Of a stretch of 64,000 nucleotides of DNA, positions 19,385-30,072 are shown piece by piece. The notes beneath the pieces are model-generated. The model was not told the origin of the DNA, made no database searches, and saw only the letters and a program-made list of their open reading frames with translations. The position numbers and the translations under genes are program-made. The first letter of the stretch is position 1. Every line of letters starts with the position of its first letter. This DNA comes from Novosphingobium resinovorum (GTDB lineage Bacteria > Pseudomonadota > Alphaproteobacteria > Sphingomonadales > Sphingomonadaceae), in NCBI RefSeq assembly GCF_001742225.1, contig NZ_CP017075.1:1674001-1738000 (forward strand). Direction: 5' to 3'.

Positions 19385-19779
19385 GACTTCAGCTCCTTCA
19401 GCAGGGCTTCAATCTCGGCAATGTCGTCGTCGCTGAGTTGTTCGCTCTCAGCCAAATGCGCGAAAAGCGGCGCCGCGCGGCCGCCGAACAGGCGATCTAC
19501 CAAGCGGCGGCTTTCCGCACCGACATAGACTGTACGCGCGATGCGGGGCGAGTAAAGGAAGCGCTTGCCGTCAGGCTCGGTCTCGACCGCCTGCTTGGCG
19601 ACGAGGCGCGACAGCAGCGTCTTGACCGTGGCGAGGCTCCAGCCGCGCGGTCCGCAGACTTCCTCACAGACTTCCTGGGCGGTGAGCGGGGAGCGCTGCC
19701 ACAGCGCCTCCATCACCGCATGCTCGGCTTCGGAAATGCGGTCGGGCTGTTCAGGGGACTCGGACACCCATCTCTCCAT
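19381..19779 (-). CDS. BlaI/MecI/CopY-family transcriptional repressor
   Basis: The 132-residue protein is a winged-helix repressor of the BlaI type. ISEAEHAVMEALWQRSPLTAQEV and GWSLATVKTLLSRLVAKQAVE form the DNA-binding domain, and the C-terminal third is the dimerisation helix. BlaI proteins are cleaved after the partner M56 protein is activated. The ATGA overlap with the M56 gene supports a two-gene sensor-repressor unit. A promoter and two operator-like dyads lie just upstream. A GTG five codons in, preceded by GGAGAG, is an alternative start. Confidence 0.9.
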   Translation of the reverse strand: MERWVSESPEQPDRISEAEHAVMEALWQRSPLTAQEVCEEVCGPRGWSLATVKTLLSRLVAKQAVETEPDGKRFLYSPRIARTVYVGAESRRLVDRLFGGRAAPLFAHLAESEQLSDDDIAEIEALLKELKS

Positions 19780-19783
19780 CGTC

Positions 19784-19809
19784 TACACACGTAATCGACT
19801 ACGTCTGTA
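19784..19809 (-). promoter_or_regulatory. Tandem BlaI-like operator dyads
   Basis: Two TAC-N4-GTA dyads, TACACACGTA (19784-19793) and TACGTCTGTA (19800-19809), lie 16 bases apart centre to centre. They resemble the TACA/TGTA palindromes bound by BlaI and MecI. The distal one overlaps the predicted -10 box, which would allow autorepression of the repressor-protease operon. Confidence 0.6.
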
Positions 19810-19834
19810 AACATGAACGGTGGGTGAATGTCAA
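19806..19834 (-). promoter_or_regulatory. Predicted promoter of the BlaI-M56 operon
   Basis: On the minus strand TTGACA (19829-19834) is separated by 17 bases from TTTACA (19806-19811). The -35 matches the consensus exactly and the -10 matches partly. The transcript would start about 20 bases before the repressor ATG, so the leader is very short. The -35 box lies next to the hdeD-like stop codon. Confidence 0.55.
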
Positions 19835-19835
19835 C

Positions 19836-20423
19836 TCAGCTGCGCTTGAGGAGCAGGGCCAGCTGGATCAGGAAAACCGCACGCACCGTCAGGCTGATCG
19901 CGACGATGATAGCGAGGAAAGCGAGGCCCGTCGCCGCACTCGAAAACAGCAGCACCATCCCCAGCACCACGTCGAGCACGCCGAGTAGCAGGCGCCAGCC
20001 CTTGTCGTGGCGGGCCTTGAGCGCGAAGGCGATCTGGAACACGCCGGAGACGACCAGCCATAGCCCGATGGCGATGACCAGCGACAGCGCGCCCGCAACC
20101 GGGTCTGCCACGGCGAAGATGCCCGCCAGCAGCGCGAGAACGCCGAGCAGGATCTCCGTCCACCGCGCGCGACTCGACAGCGAGGTCCAGCCCGCCGCAA
20201 CGGCTGCCACGCCTGCGACGATGAGGATTACGCCGAGGATCAGCCCGGTCGCCACGCCCGCCACCAGCGGATTGAGCAGCACGATCAACGCGGCAAGGAT
20301 CAGCAGCACGCCATAGGCCATGACCCAGCCCCAGGTGCTGCCGGGCGCGCGCTCCATCTCGCGCACGAGCGGGTCGCGGTGCACGTTGGGCTCGAGCAGG
20401 GGATCGACGTCGGTGCGTTGCAT
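19836..20423 (-). CDS. HdeD-family (DUF308) membrane protein
   Basis: A 195-residue inner-membrane protein with about six hydrophobic helices in the DUF308/HdeD arrangement, including WVMAYGVLLILAALIVLLNP and WTEILLGVLALLAGIFAVADP. HdeD takes part in acid resistance in E. coli, but the role here is not shown. The ATG at 20423 follows AGGAACCCCC, a good ribosome-binding site, and replaces a longer frame that runs into the type-3 repeat. Upstream of it are the repeat and the sdh terminator. Confidence 0.85.
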   Translation of the reverse strand: MQRTDVDPLLEPNVHRDPLVREMERAPGSTWGWVMAYGVLLILAALIVLLNPLVAGVATGLILGVILIVAGVAAVAAGWTSLSSRARWTEILLGVLALLAGIFAVADPVAGALSLVIAIGLWLVVSGVFQIAFALKARHDKGWRLLLGVLDVVLGMVLLFSSAATGLAFLAIIVAISLTVRAVFLIQLALLLKRS

Positions 20424-20480
20424 GGGGGTTCCTTTCACCCGCTGCAATGCACGGCAGGGCGAAGGGTTGCGCGCCGGTAC

Positions 20481-20590
20481 GCCCACCCCGCTGCGACTAG
20501 GGCCTGCGGCCCAAGTCTCGCTCCCCTCCCGCTTGCGGGAGGGGCATTCTCGCACTTTCTCCCCTCCCGCTTGCGGGAGGGGCTGGGGGT
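20481..20590. repeat. Type-3 palindromic repeat block
   Basis: It begins GCCCACCCCGCTGCGACTAG and contains two tandem copies of the CCCCTCCCGCTTGCGGGAGG hairpin. The first part is nearly identical to 11764-11829. It occupies the gap between the hdeD-like gene and the sdhA terminator. Confidence 0.8.
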
Positions 20591-20595
20591 GAAAC

Positions 20596-20631
20596 GAAAA
20601 AGGGCGGCGCAGCCTTGCCGCTGCGCCGCCC
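20596..20631 (-). terminator. Intrinsic terminator of the sdhCDA operon
   Basis: An 11-base GC-rich stem (GGGCGGCGCAG with CTGCGCCGCCC) and an eight-base loop, followed on the minus strand by TTTTTCG. It lies 28 bases after the sdhA stop codon, so transcription should end before any further gene. Confidence 0.85.
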
Positions 20632-20658
20632 TCCTCTCGTTTTCAACCTCAGCCGATA

Positions 20659-22467
20659 TCAGTACACGCGGGCCTTGGGCTTGATGTACTCGACGTCGTC
20701 GGTCAGCGTGAATTCGTGCACCGGGCGATAGTCGATGCGAACGTCGCCGCCCTTGCCGCCCCAGCCGTCGAACCAGGTCGCGGTGTGCTTCATCCAGTTC
20801 ACGTCGTCGCGGTTCGGGAAGTCCTCGTGCGCATGCGCGCCGCGGCTTTCCTTGCGGTTCTGCGCGCCGTGCAGGGTCACGGTGGCCTGCGAGATCAGGT
20901 TGTCCAGCTCCAGCGTCTCCACCAGGTCCGAATTCCAGATCAGGCCGCGGTCGGTAACCTTGATGTCGTTCATCTTCTGATAGGTCGCGGCGAGCTTTTC
21001 CTTGCCCTCGACCATCAGTTCGTCGGTGCGGAACACCGCCGCGTGGAGCGACATGGTGCGCTGCATCTCGGTGCGGATTTCCGCGGTCGAGGACGAGCCG
21101 TTGGCATTGCGGAAGTGGTCGAGGCGGGTGAGCGCCAGATCGGCCGAATCCTTGGGCAGTTCCGCCTGCGTGCCGTTCGGCGTCAGGTTTTCCTTGAGGT
21201 ACAGGCCGGTCGCGCGGCCGAACACCACGAGGTCGATCAGCGAGTTCGAGCCCAGACGGTTGGCGCCGTGAACCGAGACGCAAGCCGCCTCACCCACCGC
21301 GAACAGGCCCGGAACCACGGTTTCGGGATCGCCGTCGGGGCCGATGGTCATCACGCGGCCGTTATAGTCGCACGGGATGCCGCCCATGTTGTAGTGCACG
21401 GTCGGGACGACCGGCAGCGGCTGGCGGGTAAGGTCCACGCCCGCGAAGATCTTGCCGCTCTCGGTGATGCCCGGCAGACGCTCGCCCAGCACCTTGGGAT
21501 CGATGTGATCGAGGTGCAGGTAGATATGGTCCTTGTGCGGACCGACGCCCCGGCCTTCGCGGATTTCCATCGCCATCGAGCGCGAGACGACGTCACGGCT
21601 GGCAAGGTCCTTCGCCGAAGGCGCGTAACGCTCCATGAAGCGCTCGCCTTCGGAGTTCGTCAGGTAGCCGCCTTCGCCGCGTGCGCCCTCGGTGATGAGA
21701 ACGCCGGCGCCGTAGATGCCGGTCGGGTGGAACTGGACGAACTCCATGTCCTGCAGGGGCAGGCCGGCGCGCAGCACCATGCCGCCACCGTCGCCGGTGC
21801 AGGTGTGGGCAGACGTCGCGGTGAAATACGAACGACCGTAGCCGCCGGTCGCGAGCACGACGGCCTGCGAGCGGAAGCGGTGGATCGTGCCGTCATCCAT
21901 GCACAGCGCGATCACGCCGACGCACTTGCCGCCGTCCATGATGAGGTCGATCGCGAAGTATTCGATGAAGAAGTCCGCGTCGTACTTCAGCGACTGCTGG
22001 TACAGCGCGTGGAGCATGGCGTGGCCGGTACGGTCGGCGGCGGCGCAAGTGCGCTGCACCGGCGGGCCTTCGCCCATGTTCTGCATGTGGCCGCCGAACG
22101 GACGCTGGTAGATCGTGCCGTCGGCGTTGCGGCTGAAGGGCACGCCTGCGTGCTCCAGCTCGTACACGGCTGCGGGAGCTTCGCGCACCATGTATTCGAT
22201 GGCGTCCTGGTCGCCCAGCCAGTCCGACCCCTTGACGGTGTCGTACATGTGCCAGGTCCAGTGGTCCGGCGTGTTGTTCTTGAGGCTGGCGGCAATGCCG
22301 CCCTGCGCCGCAACGGTGTGGCTTCGTGTGGGGAACACCTTGGTGATGCACGCGGTCTTCAGGCCGGCTTCGGCCGAGCCCATCGTGGCGCGCAGGCCCG
22401 AGCCGCCGGCGCCGACGACGACGGTGTCGTAGGTGTGGTCGATGATCTTGTAGGCAGGCGCGGACAT
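20659..22467 (-). CDS. sdhA: Succinate dehydrogenase flavoprotein subunit
   Basis: A 602-residue SdhA that oxidises succinate to fumarate in complex II. The FAD-binding motif [15 protein letters not shown] starts near residue 14. The covalent-FAD histidine lies in [11 protein letters not shown]. The substrate segment around [21 protein letters not shown] is intact. The ATG at 22467 shares one base with the sdhD stop codon, showing tight coupling. The frame continues upstream into sdhD but without homology. sdhB does not follow. Confidence 0.96.
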   Translation of the reverse strand: MSAPAYKIIDHTYDTVVVGAGGSGLRATMGSAEAGLKTACITKVFPTRSHTVAAQGGIAASLKNNTPDHWTWHMYDTVKGSDWLGDQDAIEYMVREAPAAVYELEHAGVPFSRNADGTIYQRPFGGHMQNMGEGPPVQRTCAAADRTGHAMLHALYQQSLKYDADFFIEYFAIDLIMDGGKCVGVIALCMDDGTIHRFRSQAVVLATGGYGRSYFTATSAHTCTGDGGGMVLRAGLPLQDMEFVQFHPTGIYGAGVLITEGARGEGGYLTNSEGERFMERYAPSAKDLASRDVVSRSMAMEIREGRGVGPHKDHIYLHLDHIDPKVLGERLPGITESGKIFAGVDLTRQPLPVVPTVHYNMGGIPCDYNGRVMTIGPDGDPETVVPGLFAVGEAACVSVHGANRLGSNSLIDLVVFGRATGLYLKENLTPNGTQAELPKDSADLALTRLDHFRNANGSSSTAEIRTEMQRTMSLHAAVFRTDELMVEGKEKLAATYQKMNDIKVTDRGLIWNSDLVETLELDNLISQATVTLHGAQNRKESRGAHAHEDFPNRDDVNWMKHTATWFDGWGGKGGDVRIDYRPVHEFTLTDDVEYIKPKARVY

Positions 22468-22853
22468 CAGGCGTGTGCTCCCAGCGCGATACGGACGATG
22501 CAGAACACGCCGAACGCGATCCCGCCGCAAGCGGCAAGGTTCAGCGCGGCGATGGCGGCGAACTTGTTGGCGTGGTCGTGCAGGTAGTCCTCGACCAGCA
22601 CTTGCAGGCCGAGGCGTGCGTGCCAGAAGGTCGTGACGACCAGCAGGATCATCATCACGGCCGGGACCGGACGTGCGATCCATTCGACGATGGTGCCGTA
22701 GGAATAGTCCGGCAGCAGCACCAGCGAGACGATCAGGAACAGCACCGAGATCAGGTTGCCGATCGCGGTGAAGCGCTGCAGCAGCCAGTGGTGGACGCCG
22801 CCCTTTGCCGAGCCGAGGCCGCGCACGCGGCCGATTGAGGTTCCGTTACCCAT
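22467..22853 (-). CDS. sdhD: Succinate dehydrogenase membrane anchor subunit
   Basis: A 128-residue protein with three hydrophobic helices (about residues 28-50, 60-80 and 95-125). The heme-ligand segment [18 protein letters not shown] is typical of SdhD. It anchors SdhAB to the inner membrane and contributes to the ubiquinone site. It lies 12 bases downstream of sdhC and overlaps sdhA by one base. Confidence 0.93.
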   Translation of the reverse strand: MGNGTSIGRVRGLGSAKGGVHHWLLQRFTAIGNLISVLFLIVSLVLLPDYSYGTIVEWIARPVPAVMMILLVVTTFWHARLGLQVLVEDYLHDHANKFAAIAALNLAACGGIAFGVFCIVRIALGAHA

Positions 22854-22865
22854 TGTTCGTTACCC

Positions 22866-23261
22866 TCAGCGAAGCAGCAGGAGCGCCCAGAAGGCGGCGG
22901 TGAGAACGACACCCAGGACCGGGCACAGGATCGACCACAGGCGGTTCGCCTGCAGTTCGAAGCCGGCGCCGACGTCGAGGAAGAAGTGGCGGATGCCGCT
23001 CGCCATGTGGCTGAAGAAGGCCCACGAGATGCCCACGAGCACCAGATAGCCGATCGGCGTCGTCATCGCCCACGCAAACGTCGCGTAGGAGGCCGGGCCT
23101 CCGGCGAGCGCGCCCAGCCACCACAGCAGCACAGCGAGGCCGGCGAATGCCATGCCATCGCCGGTGACGCGGTGGAGGATCGACACGAACATGTGCGGGC
23201 CCCACTTCCAGATCTGGAGGTGCGGCGAGAGCGGACGGTTCTTGGTCCCGGCGTTTGCCAT
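22866..23261 (-). CDS. sdhC: Succinate dehydrogenase cytochrome b556 subunit
   Basis: A 131-residue membrane subunit with three helices. RPLSPHLQIWKWGPHMFVSILHRVTG is the SdhC signature, including the Ser and Arg near the quinone pocket, and the heme His lies in FFSHMASGIRHFFLD. The ATG at 23261 fits the family length. An upstream in-frame ATG at 23297 has a better-placed AGGG, so the true start may be 12 codons earlier. First gene of the sdhCDA operon. Confidence 0.92.
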   Translation of the reverse strand: MANAGTKNRPLSPHLQIWKWGPHMFVSILHRVTGDGMAFAGLAVLLWWLGALAGGPASYATFAWAMTTPIGYLVLVGISWAFFSHMASGIRHFFLDVGAGFELQANRLWSILCPVLGVVLTAAFWALLLLR

Positions 23262-23411
23262 GGCGCTTACGAATCCCCTTGCCTGCGGCAGTGTCATGAA
23301 CTGCCCTATTGCAAGCCCCCTTAGACAAATCGAGGGACGGTGCAAGTTCTGCGGCGCAACATCTGCGTGGTGGACTGGCCTATCTTACAGGCGCGCCGTA
23401 AAGCATCGCGC

Positions 23412-24308
23412 ATGAGTCGCACCTCCCTGGCTATCGCGCTGGCTGCCCTGACGGCCATTTCTCCCTTCGTGGCCCGCGCCGCAGAGCAAGGAGCGGTAAC
23501 GCCTGCGACGCTCGCCAAGGCATGCGAGGGCAAGGAGGAATGGGCGGACCCCGCTCCCCCTGCGCGCATCTTCGCGAATACCTGGTACGTGGGAACCTGC
23601 GGCATTTCCGCGATCCTGGTGACGGGCGACAAGGGACATGTGCTGGTGGACGCCGGCGTGACCAAGGCTGCCCCGCTGGTGCTGGCGAACATCCGGCGCG
23701 CCGGGTTCAATCCCAGAGACGTGCGCTGGATCGTCGCCAGTCACGAGCACTTCGACCATGTCGGCGCCCTTGCCGCACTGCAGCAGGCAACGGGTGCAAA
23801 AGTTGCAGCCCTGCCCGCGCAGAAAGCGGCTCTCGCCAGCGGCAAGCCGAGCGCCGACGACCCGCAATTCAACGGTCTCGACCCTATGGCCCCGGTTCGC
23901 GTCGATCGCGTGCTGAAGAACGGAGACACCGTCACTGTCGGCAATCTTGTCCTGACCGCCCATGCGACGCCGGTTCACGCGCCCGGCTCGACAAGCTGGA
24001 CCTGGACTTCCTGCGCGCCCGAGGCCGGGTGCCGCAAGATTGCCTATGCTGACAGCTCGTCGACGATCTCGTCGGACGGCTACCGTTTCACCGACCACCC
24101 GGCGCGCGTCGCGGCGATCCGCAAGGGCCTGCCGGTGATGGCCGCCCTGCCCTGCGACGTCTTGCTCACCCCGCATCCCGGCCAGAGCGACATGATGGAG
24201 CGCTTCGCTGGAACGAAGCCGCTCGCGGACAAGAACGCCTGCCCCGCTTATGCGAAATTCGCGGAGGGGCGCCTTGCCCAGCGTCTTGCCAAGGAAAATG
24301 CCAAGTGA
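23412..24308 (+). CDS. Subclass B3 metallo-beta-lactamase
   Basis: A 298-residue protein with a signal peptide (cleavage likely after FVARA, about residue 22), so periplasmic. The B3 zinc ligands are present: HEHFDH in SHEHFDHVG, the His of VHAPGSTSW, and the His of LTPHPGQSD. FANTWYVGTCGISAILV is the typical B3 N-terminal segment. The fourth ligand loop reads VHAPGS, whereas GHTPGS is usual. Its product should hydrolyse beta-lactams, but the activity is untested. Its stop overlaps the prmA start by four bases. Confidence 0.88.
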   Translation: MSRTSLAIALAALTAISPFVARAAEQGAVTPATLAKACEGKEEWADPAPPARIFANTWYVGTCGISAILVTGDKGHVLVDAGVTKAAPLVLANIRRAGFNPRDVRWIVASHEHFDHVGALAALQQATGAKVAALPAQKAALASGKPSADDPQFNGLDPMAPVRVDRVLKNGDTVTVGNLVLTAHATPVHAPGSTSWTWTSCAPEAGCRKIAYADSSSTISSDGYRFTDHPARVAAIRKGLPVMAALPCDVLLTPHPGQSDMMERFAGTKPLADKNACPAYAKFAEGRLAQRLAKENAK

Positions 24309-25207
24309 GCTGGAAAGTCACCGTCTTCGCCGCCCGCCCCGTCATCGAGGCAGCTCTCGTCGCGCATGAAGACGCCTGGGACTGGGATCACGAGATCGTT
24401 CTCTCCGGCCGCGAAGTCGCCGAGGACCAACCCGAGGACTGGGTTCTCGAAGCCTGGCTCGATCGCAAGCCCAGCAAGGCCGACAACGTCGCGATCACGG
24501 CGCTGTTTGCAGACACGAAACCCAAGCTGATCGCCGAGGAACTGCCTGAAACCGACTGGCTCGTCGCCAGCCAGGAAGGGCTGGAACCGATCCGCGCGGG
24601 CCGCTTCCACGTGCACACCCCCGATCACCCGGCGGTGGACGAGCCCGGCGTCTTCGACTTCGCGATCCCCGCCAGCCAGGCCTTCGGCACTGGCCATCAC
24701 GCCACTACCGCCGGGTGCCTGGCGATGCTGACCCATATGAAGGCGCAGGGGCTCGTCGTGCGCAATTGCGCCGACATCGGCACCGGCACCGGCCTGCTTG
24801 CTTTCGCCGCACTCTCGCTCTGGCCGCGCACGCTGGCGATCGCGAGCGACATCGATGCCGTCTGCGTCAATGTGGTCGAGGACAATGCCGGGGCCAACGG
24901 CGTGAGCATGGGCGCCCGACGCGGCGAACTGGTGATGACGGTGGCGGACGGCATGGCCCATCCGGTGCTGGAGGCCCGCGGGCCTTATGACCTGATCCTC
25001 GCCAACATCCTCGCCGGGCCGCTGGTCCACCTCGCCCCCGATTTCGGCAAGGCGCTGGTTCCGGGCGGGCACCTGCTGCTGGCGGGCCTGCTGGAAACGC
25101 AGGAAGCCGCCGTGCGCGCCGCCTGCCGCAAGGCGGGCCTGCGCCTCGCCGCGCGCATGGTCAACGGCGACTGGTCGATCCTGTGGATGCGCAAGCGGGG
25201 GCGTTAA
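24305..25207 (+). CDS. prmA: Ribosomal protein L11 methyltransferase
   Basis: A 300-residue PrmA that trimethylates ribosomal protein L11 using SAM. The linker and catalytic domain show FGTGHHATTAGCL, the SAM site DIGTGTGLLAFAAL, and LILANILAGPL, a hallmark of the family. The GTG start lies inside the TGA-containing overlap with the beta-lactamase gene (GTGA), so its translation probably depends on that of the lactamase. Confidence 0.95.
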   Translation: MSWKVTVFAARPVIEAALVAHEDAWDWDHEIVLSGREVAEDQPEDWVLEAWLDRKPSKADNVAITALFADTKPKLIAEELPETDWLVASQEGLEPIRAGRFHVHTPDHPAVDEPGVFDFAIPASQAFGTGHHATTAGCLAMLTHMKAQGLVVRNCADIGTGTGLLAFAALSLWPRTLAIASDIDAVCVNVVEDNAGANGVSMGARRGELVMTVADGMAHPVLEARGPYDLILANILAGPLVHLAPDFGKALVPGGHLLLAGLLETQEAAVRAACRKAGLRLAARMVNGDWSILWMRKRGR

Positions 25208-25228
25208 CGCGCCCCTGACCGCGCCATC

Positions 25229-25504
25229 TCACACCAGAAGCAGTTCCAGCCCCTGAACCACGCGGCTGCGTCGCAGCATCGCGGCCTGTGCGTCGCGTGA
25301 GATCGGCCGGTCGAAGGCGAAGCCGATGCGGTCCTTGACCACCCAGCGCACGGTGCCGCGCACCGGCGGATAATCGTCCACCACGAAGCTGAAGCACTGT
25401 CCCGCAGCCACGCCTGCCCGCTCGATCACGAACTGGCAGCCGTCCGAAGTCACGTGCCGCGCCACGGCGGAAGCATGCGTCGACAGCTTGCGGCGGCTCT
25501 GCAC
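25229..25504 (-). CDS. Small PilZ-domain protein
   Basis: A 91-residue protein of PilZ type. RRKLSTHASAVARH stands where the RxxxR motif is expected, and GTVRWVVKDRIGFAF matches the last beta strands of the domain, though the D/NxSxxG motif is weak. c-di-GMP binding is therefore uncertain. A GTG start has AGAGG five bases upstream. It is divergent from sciP across an AT-rich intergenic region. Confidence 0.65.
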   Translation of the reverse strand: MQSRRKLSTHASAVARHVTSDGCQFVIERAGVAAGQCFSFVVDDYPPVRGTVRWVVKDRIGFAFDRPISRDAQAAMLRRSRVVQGLELLLV

Positions 25505-25735
25505 GTTTACCTCTCTTGAGCAATGGATCTGGTCTGGAGGTAAAGGTAATTAACACTGGTAAACGGTCGGTAAAGATTTGGCGGCTGTATCGATTGCATT
25601 TTTATGAATTTTTCCCCGAGAATATGTAAAACATCGTAAATATCAATTAACCAACCGCGATTGCCTCAAGTTAAGGTTTAATACGCAGAATAGACATCGA
25701 CAGGGGGTTGGCAGCCAGATTTCACGAGGCCAACC
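25505..25735. promoter_or_regulatory. AT-rich divergent promoter region of sciP and the PilZ gene
   Basis: This 231-base gap is much richer in A/T than its surroundings. TTAA motifs occur at 25550 (TTAAC), 25647 (TTAACC) and 25671-25681 (TTAAGGTTTAA). CtrA binds TTAA-N7-TTAA or related half-sites, and SciP genes are CtrA targets in Caulobacter, but no exact TTAA-N7-TTAA pair is present. Which motifs matter is inference. Confidence 0.4.
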
Positions 25736-26038
25736 ATGGAAGACGTTAAGAACGACCGTCCGACGGTCATAACCGGTCCGCTCGGCGAACCGATGAGCAT
25801 AGACAGCTTGCCGCCGCCCAACACTTCACGCTGGGTGGTTCGCAGAAAGGCGGAAGTGGTCGCCGCAGTCAGCGGTGGACTGCTGACCATCGCGGAAGCG
25901 TGCGAGCGCTACGATCTTACGCTCGAAGAGCTTGCCTCCTGGCAGCGCTCGATCGAACGCGAAGGAATGGCTGGTCTGCGCGCCACGCGCGTCCAGCATT
26001 ACCGTCAGGTGCACGAGCGCCGCGGCCGTTACAGTTGA
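25736..26038 (+). CDS. sciP: SciP-like CtrA inhibitor (DUF1153)
   Basis: A 100-residue helix-turn-helix protein. LPPPNTSRWVVRRKAEVVAA, ACERYDLTLEELASWQRSIE and GLRATRVQHYR match the DUF1153/SciP family closely. In Caulobacter SciP binds CtrA and blocks activation of CtrA-dependent promoters in early cell-cycle stages. A GAGG ribosome-binding site lies six bases before the ATG. The gene stands alone and is closed by a terminator. With cckA also in this window, it points to an intact CtrA control circuit in the genome. Confidence 0.9.
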   Translation: MEDVKNDRPTVITGPLGEPMSIDSLPPPNTSRWVVRRKAEVVAAVSGGLLTIAEACERYDLTLEELASWQRSIEREGMAGLRATRVQHYRQVHERRGRYS

Positions 26039-26119
26039 GCCTATCGCGCTGCGGTATCCCCCTGCACGTCGCGCGTAGCTGAGAAGCATTCCGGCCAGCC
26101 CTTCGGGGCCAGCCTTCCG

Positions 26120-26150
26120 GCCCTCCCGCTCGCGGGAGGGCTTTGCTTTA
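26120..26150. terminator. Terminator between sciP and ligA
   Basis: GCCCTCCCG and CGGGAGGGC form a strong stem closed by CTCG, followed on the plus strand by TTTGCTTTA. It fits termination of sciP and faces the ligA stop codon at 26153, so it may serve both. The stem resembles the hairpin core of the type-3 repeats. Confidence 0.7.
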
Positions 26151-26152
26151 CC

Positions 26153-28333
<2,181 letters not shown>

Positions 28334-29998
28334 TTACACCCGCACCAGCAGCCTGTCCGCCTGCGCGCGCGCCTCGTCGGTCACTTGCGCGCCGGAGAGC
28401 ATGCGGGCGATCTCCTCCTTGCGTTCAGCATCCGAAAGCGGCGTCACCGAGGTGCGTGTGACAGTGCCCTGGCTGGACTTGGCAATCATGTAATGCTTGT
28501 CCCCCCGCGCCGCGACCTGGGGCGAGTGCGTCACCGCCAGCAGCTGCCCGCTGGACGCAAGGCGCGAGAGGCGTTCGCCGATGGCGTCGGCCACTGCACC
28601 GCCGACGCCGCGGTCGATCTCGTCGAAGATCACCGTCGCCGCACCGCCCTCCTCGGCCAGCGCGACCTTGAGCGCGAGGATGAAGCGCGACAATTCGCCG
28701 CCGCTGGCGATCTTGCCGAGCGGCGCGAAGTCCGAGCCGGGGTTGGTGCTGATGAGGAATTCCACCGCGTCCATGCCCGAAGCGCCCCAGCGCTCCTCGG
28801 GAAGACGCACCACCGAGGTCTGGAACCTCGCGGCATCCAGCTTGAGCGGCGCCAGTTCCGTCGCTACGGCTGCGTCGAGCTTTTTCGCCGCCGCACGCCG
28901 CAAATCGTGGAGCGCGCCCGCCTTCTCGCGATAGGCCAGCGCGGCCTTCTGCGCCGCTTTTTCCAGTTCGACGATATGCTCGTTACCGCCTTCGATGTCG
29001 TCGAGCGCGGCGCGCATCTCGGTCATCTTCGCGGGCAGGTCATCGACCTGGCAGCCCTGCTTGCGGGCAACCGCGCGCAAGTCGAACAGGCGCGTCTCGA
29101 TGCGGTCGAGTTCGGCCGGGTCGAAGGCGAGCGCTTCGGCCGCCTTGTCGAGCTTGTCCTCGGCCTCGCTCGCCTCGATCACGGCGCGGTCGAGCGCGGC
29201 CAGCGCTTCCTCCAGCAGTTCGTGCTCTCCGGCGATGCGGTCGAGGCGGCGCGAAGCGGTGCGCAATTGCGCGAGCGCCGAGTCCGAGCCGGTCCACAAG
29301 TGCTGCAGGGCCGAAAGATCGTCGGCCAGCTTTTCGCCCTTCTGCATCTGCGCGCGGGCACCGGCGAGTTCGTCCTCCTCCCCCTCGACGGGGGCGAGCG
29401 TGGTCAGTTCGGCGAGATGCGCGAGCAGCAGGTCCTGATCCTCGGCGGCGCGGGCGACGCGTTCGCGTGCAAGGTCCAATGCATCCTGCGCGCCGCGCCA
29501 GTCCTTCCACGCCGCCTCGACGCCGGCGACCTCGCCGCCTGCGAAACGATCGAGCAGCGCGCGGTGGCCGCGTGCGTTGACGAGACCGCGATCGTCGTGC
29601 TGGCCGTGGATTTCCACCAGCGCGGGCGCGATCTCGCGCAGCAGGGCGACGCCGACGCTCTGGTCGTTGAGGAACGCCTTCGAACCGCCGTCCGCCTTGA
29701 GCTGGCGCTTGAGGATGAGCGGCTCGCCCGGTTCAAGCTCGAACCCGGCGTCGTCGATCATCGCCAGCACCGAAGCGGGCAACGCCGACGCATCGAAGCT
29801 GGCGGTAACGCTGGCCCGGTCCTCTCCCCCGCGCACAAGTCCACTATCCGCTCGATTGCCGAGCACGAGACCCAGCGCATCGAGCAGGATGGACTTGCCC
29901 GCACCGGTTTCACCGGTGAGGACGCCGAGGCCACGAGCGAAATCGAGGTCGAGCGCCTCGATCAGCACGATGTTGCGAATGGAAAGCTGGCTAAGCAT
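28334..29998 (-). CDS. recN: DNA repair protein RecN
   Basis: A 554-residue SMC-like ATPase that acts in double-strand break repair. The Walker A motif GVLTGETGAGKSILLDALGL is near residues 30-49. A central coiled coil spans about residues 160-360. The signature and Walker B region is SGGELSRFILALK followed by ATVIFDEIDRGVGG. No LexA-type GAAC-N7-GAAC box was found directly upstream. It precedes ligA in the same transcription direction. Confidence 0.96.
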   Translation of the reverse strand: MLSQLSIRNIVLIEALDLDFARGLGVLTGETGAGKSILLDALGLVLGNRADSGLVRGGEDRASVTASFDASALPASVLAMIDDAGFELEPGEPLILKRQLKADGGSKAFLNDQSVGVALLREIAPALVEIHGQHDDRGLVNARGHRALLDRFAGGEVAGVEAAWKDWRGAQDALDLARERVARAAEDQDLLLAHLAELTTLAPVEGEEDELAGARAQMQKGEKLADDLSALQHLWTGSDSALAQLRTASRRLDRIAGEHELLEEALAALDRAVIEASEAEDKLDKAAEALAFDPAELDRIETRLFDLRAVARKQGCQVDDLPAKMTEMRAALDDIEGGNEHIVELEKAAQKAALAYREKAGALHDLRRAAAKKLDAAVATELAPLKLDAARFQTSVVRLPEERWGASGMDAVEFLISTNPGSDFAPLGKIASGGELSRFILALKVALAEEGGAATVIFDEIDRGVGGAVADAIGERLSRLASSGQLLAVTHSPQVAARGDKHYMIAKSSQGTVTRTSVTPLSDAERKEEIARMLSGAQVTDEARAQADRLLVRV

Positions 29999-30072
29999 GT
30001 TCGCGAAGCGTTCTAGCGGATGCGCGAACGCCCGTCACCCCGCTTCGCACTCAGGTTGAGCACAAGTCCGGC

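Noticed and set aside
25505..25735. Canonical full CtrA box before sciP
   Set aside because: Several TTAA motifs are present, but no pair has the seven-base spacing, so only a weaker claim of candidate half-sites is made.
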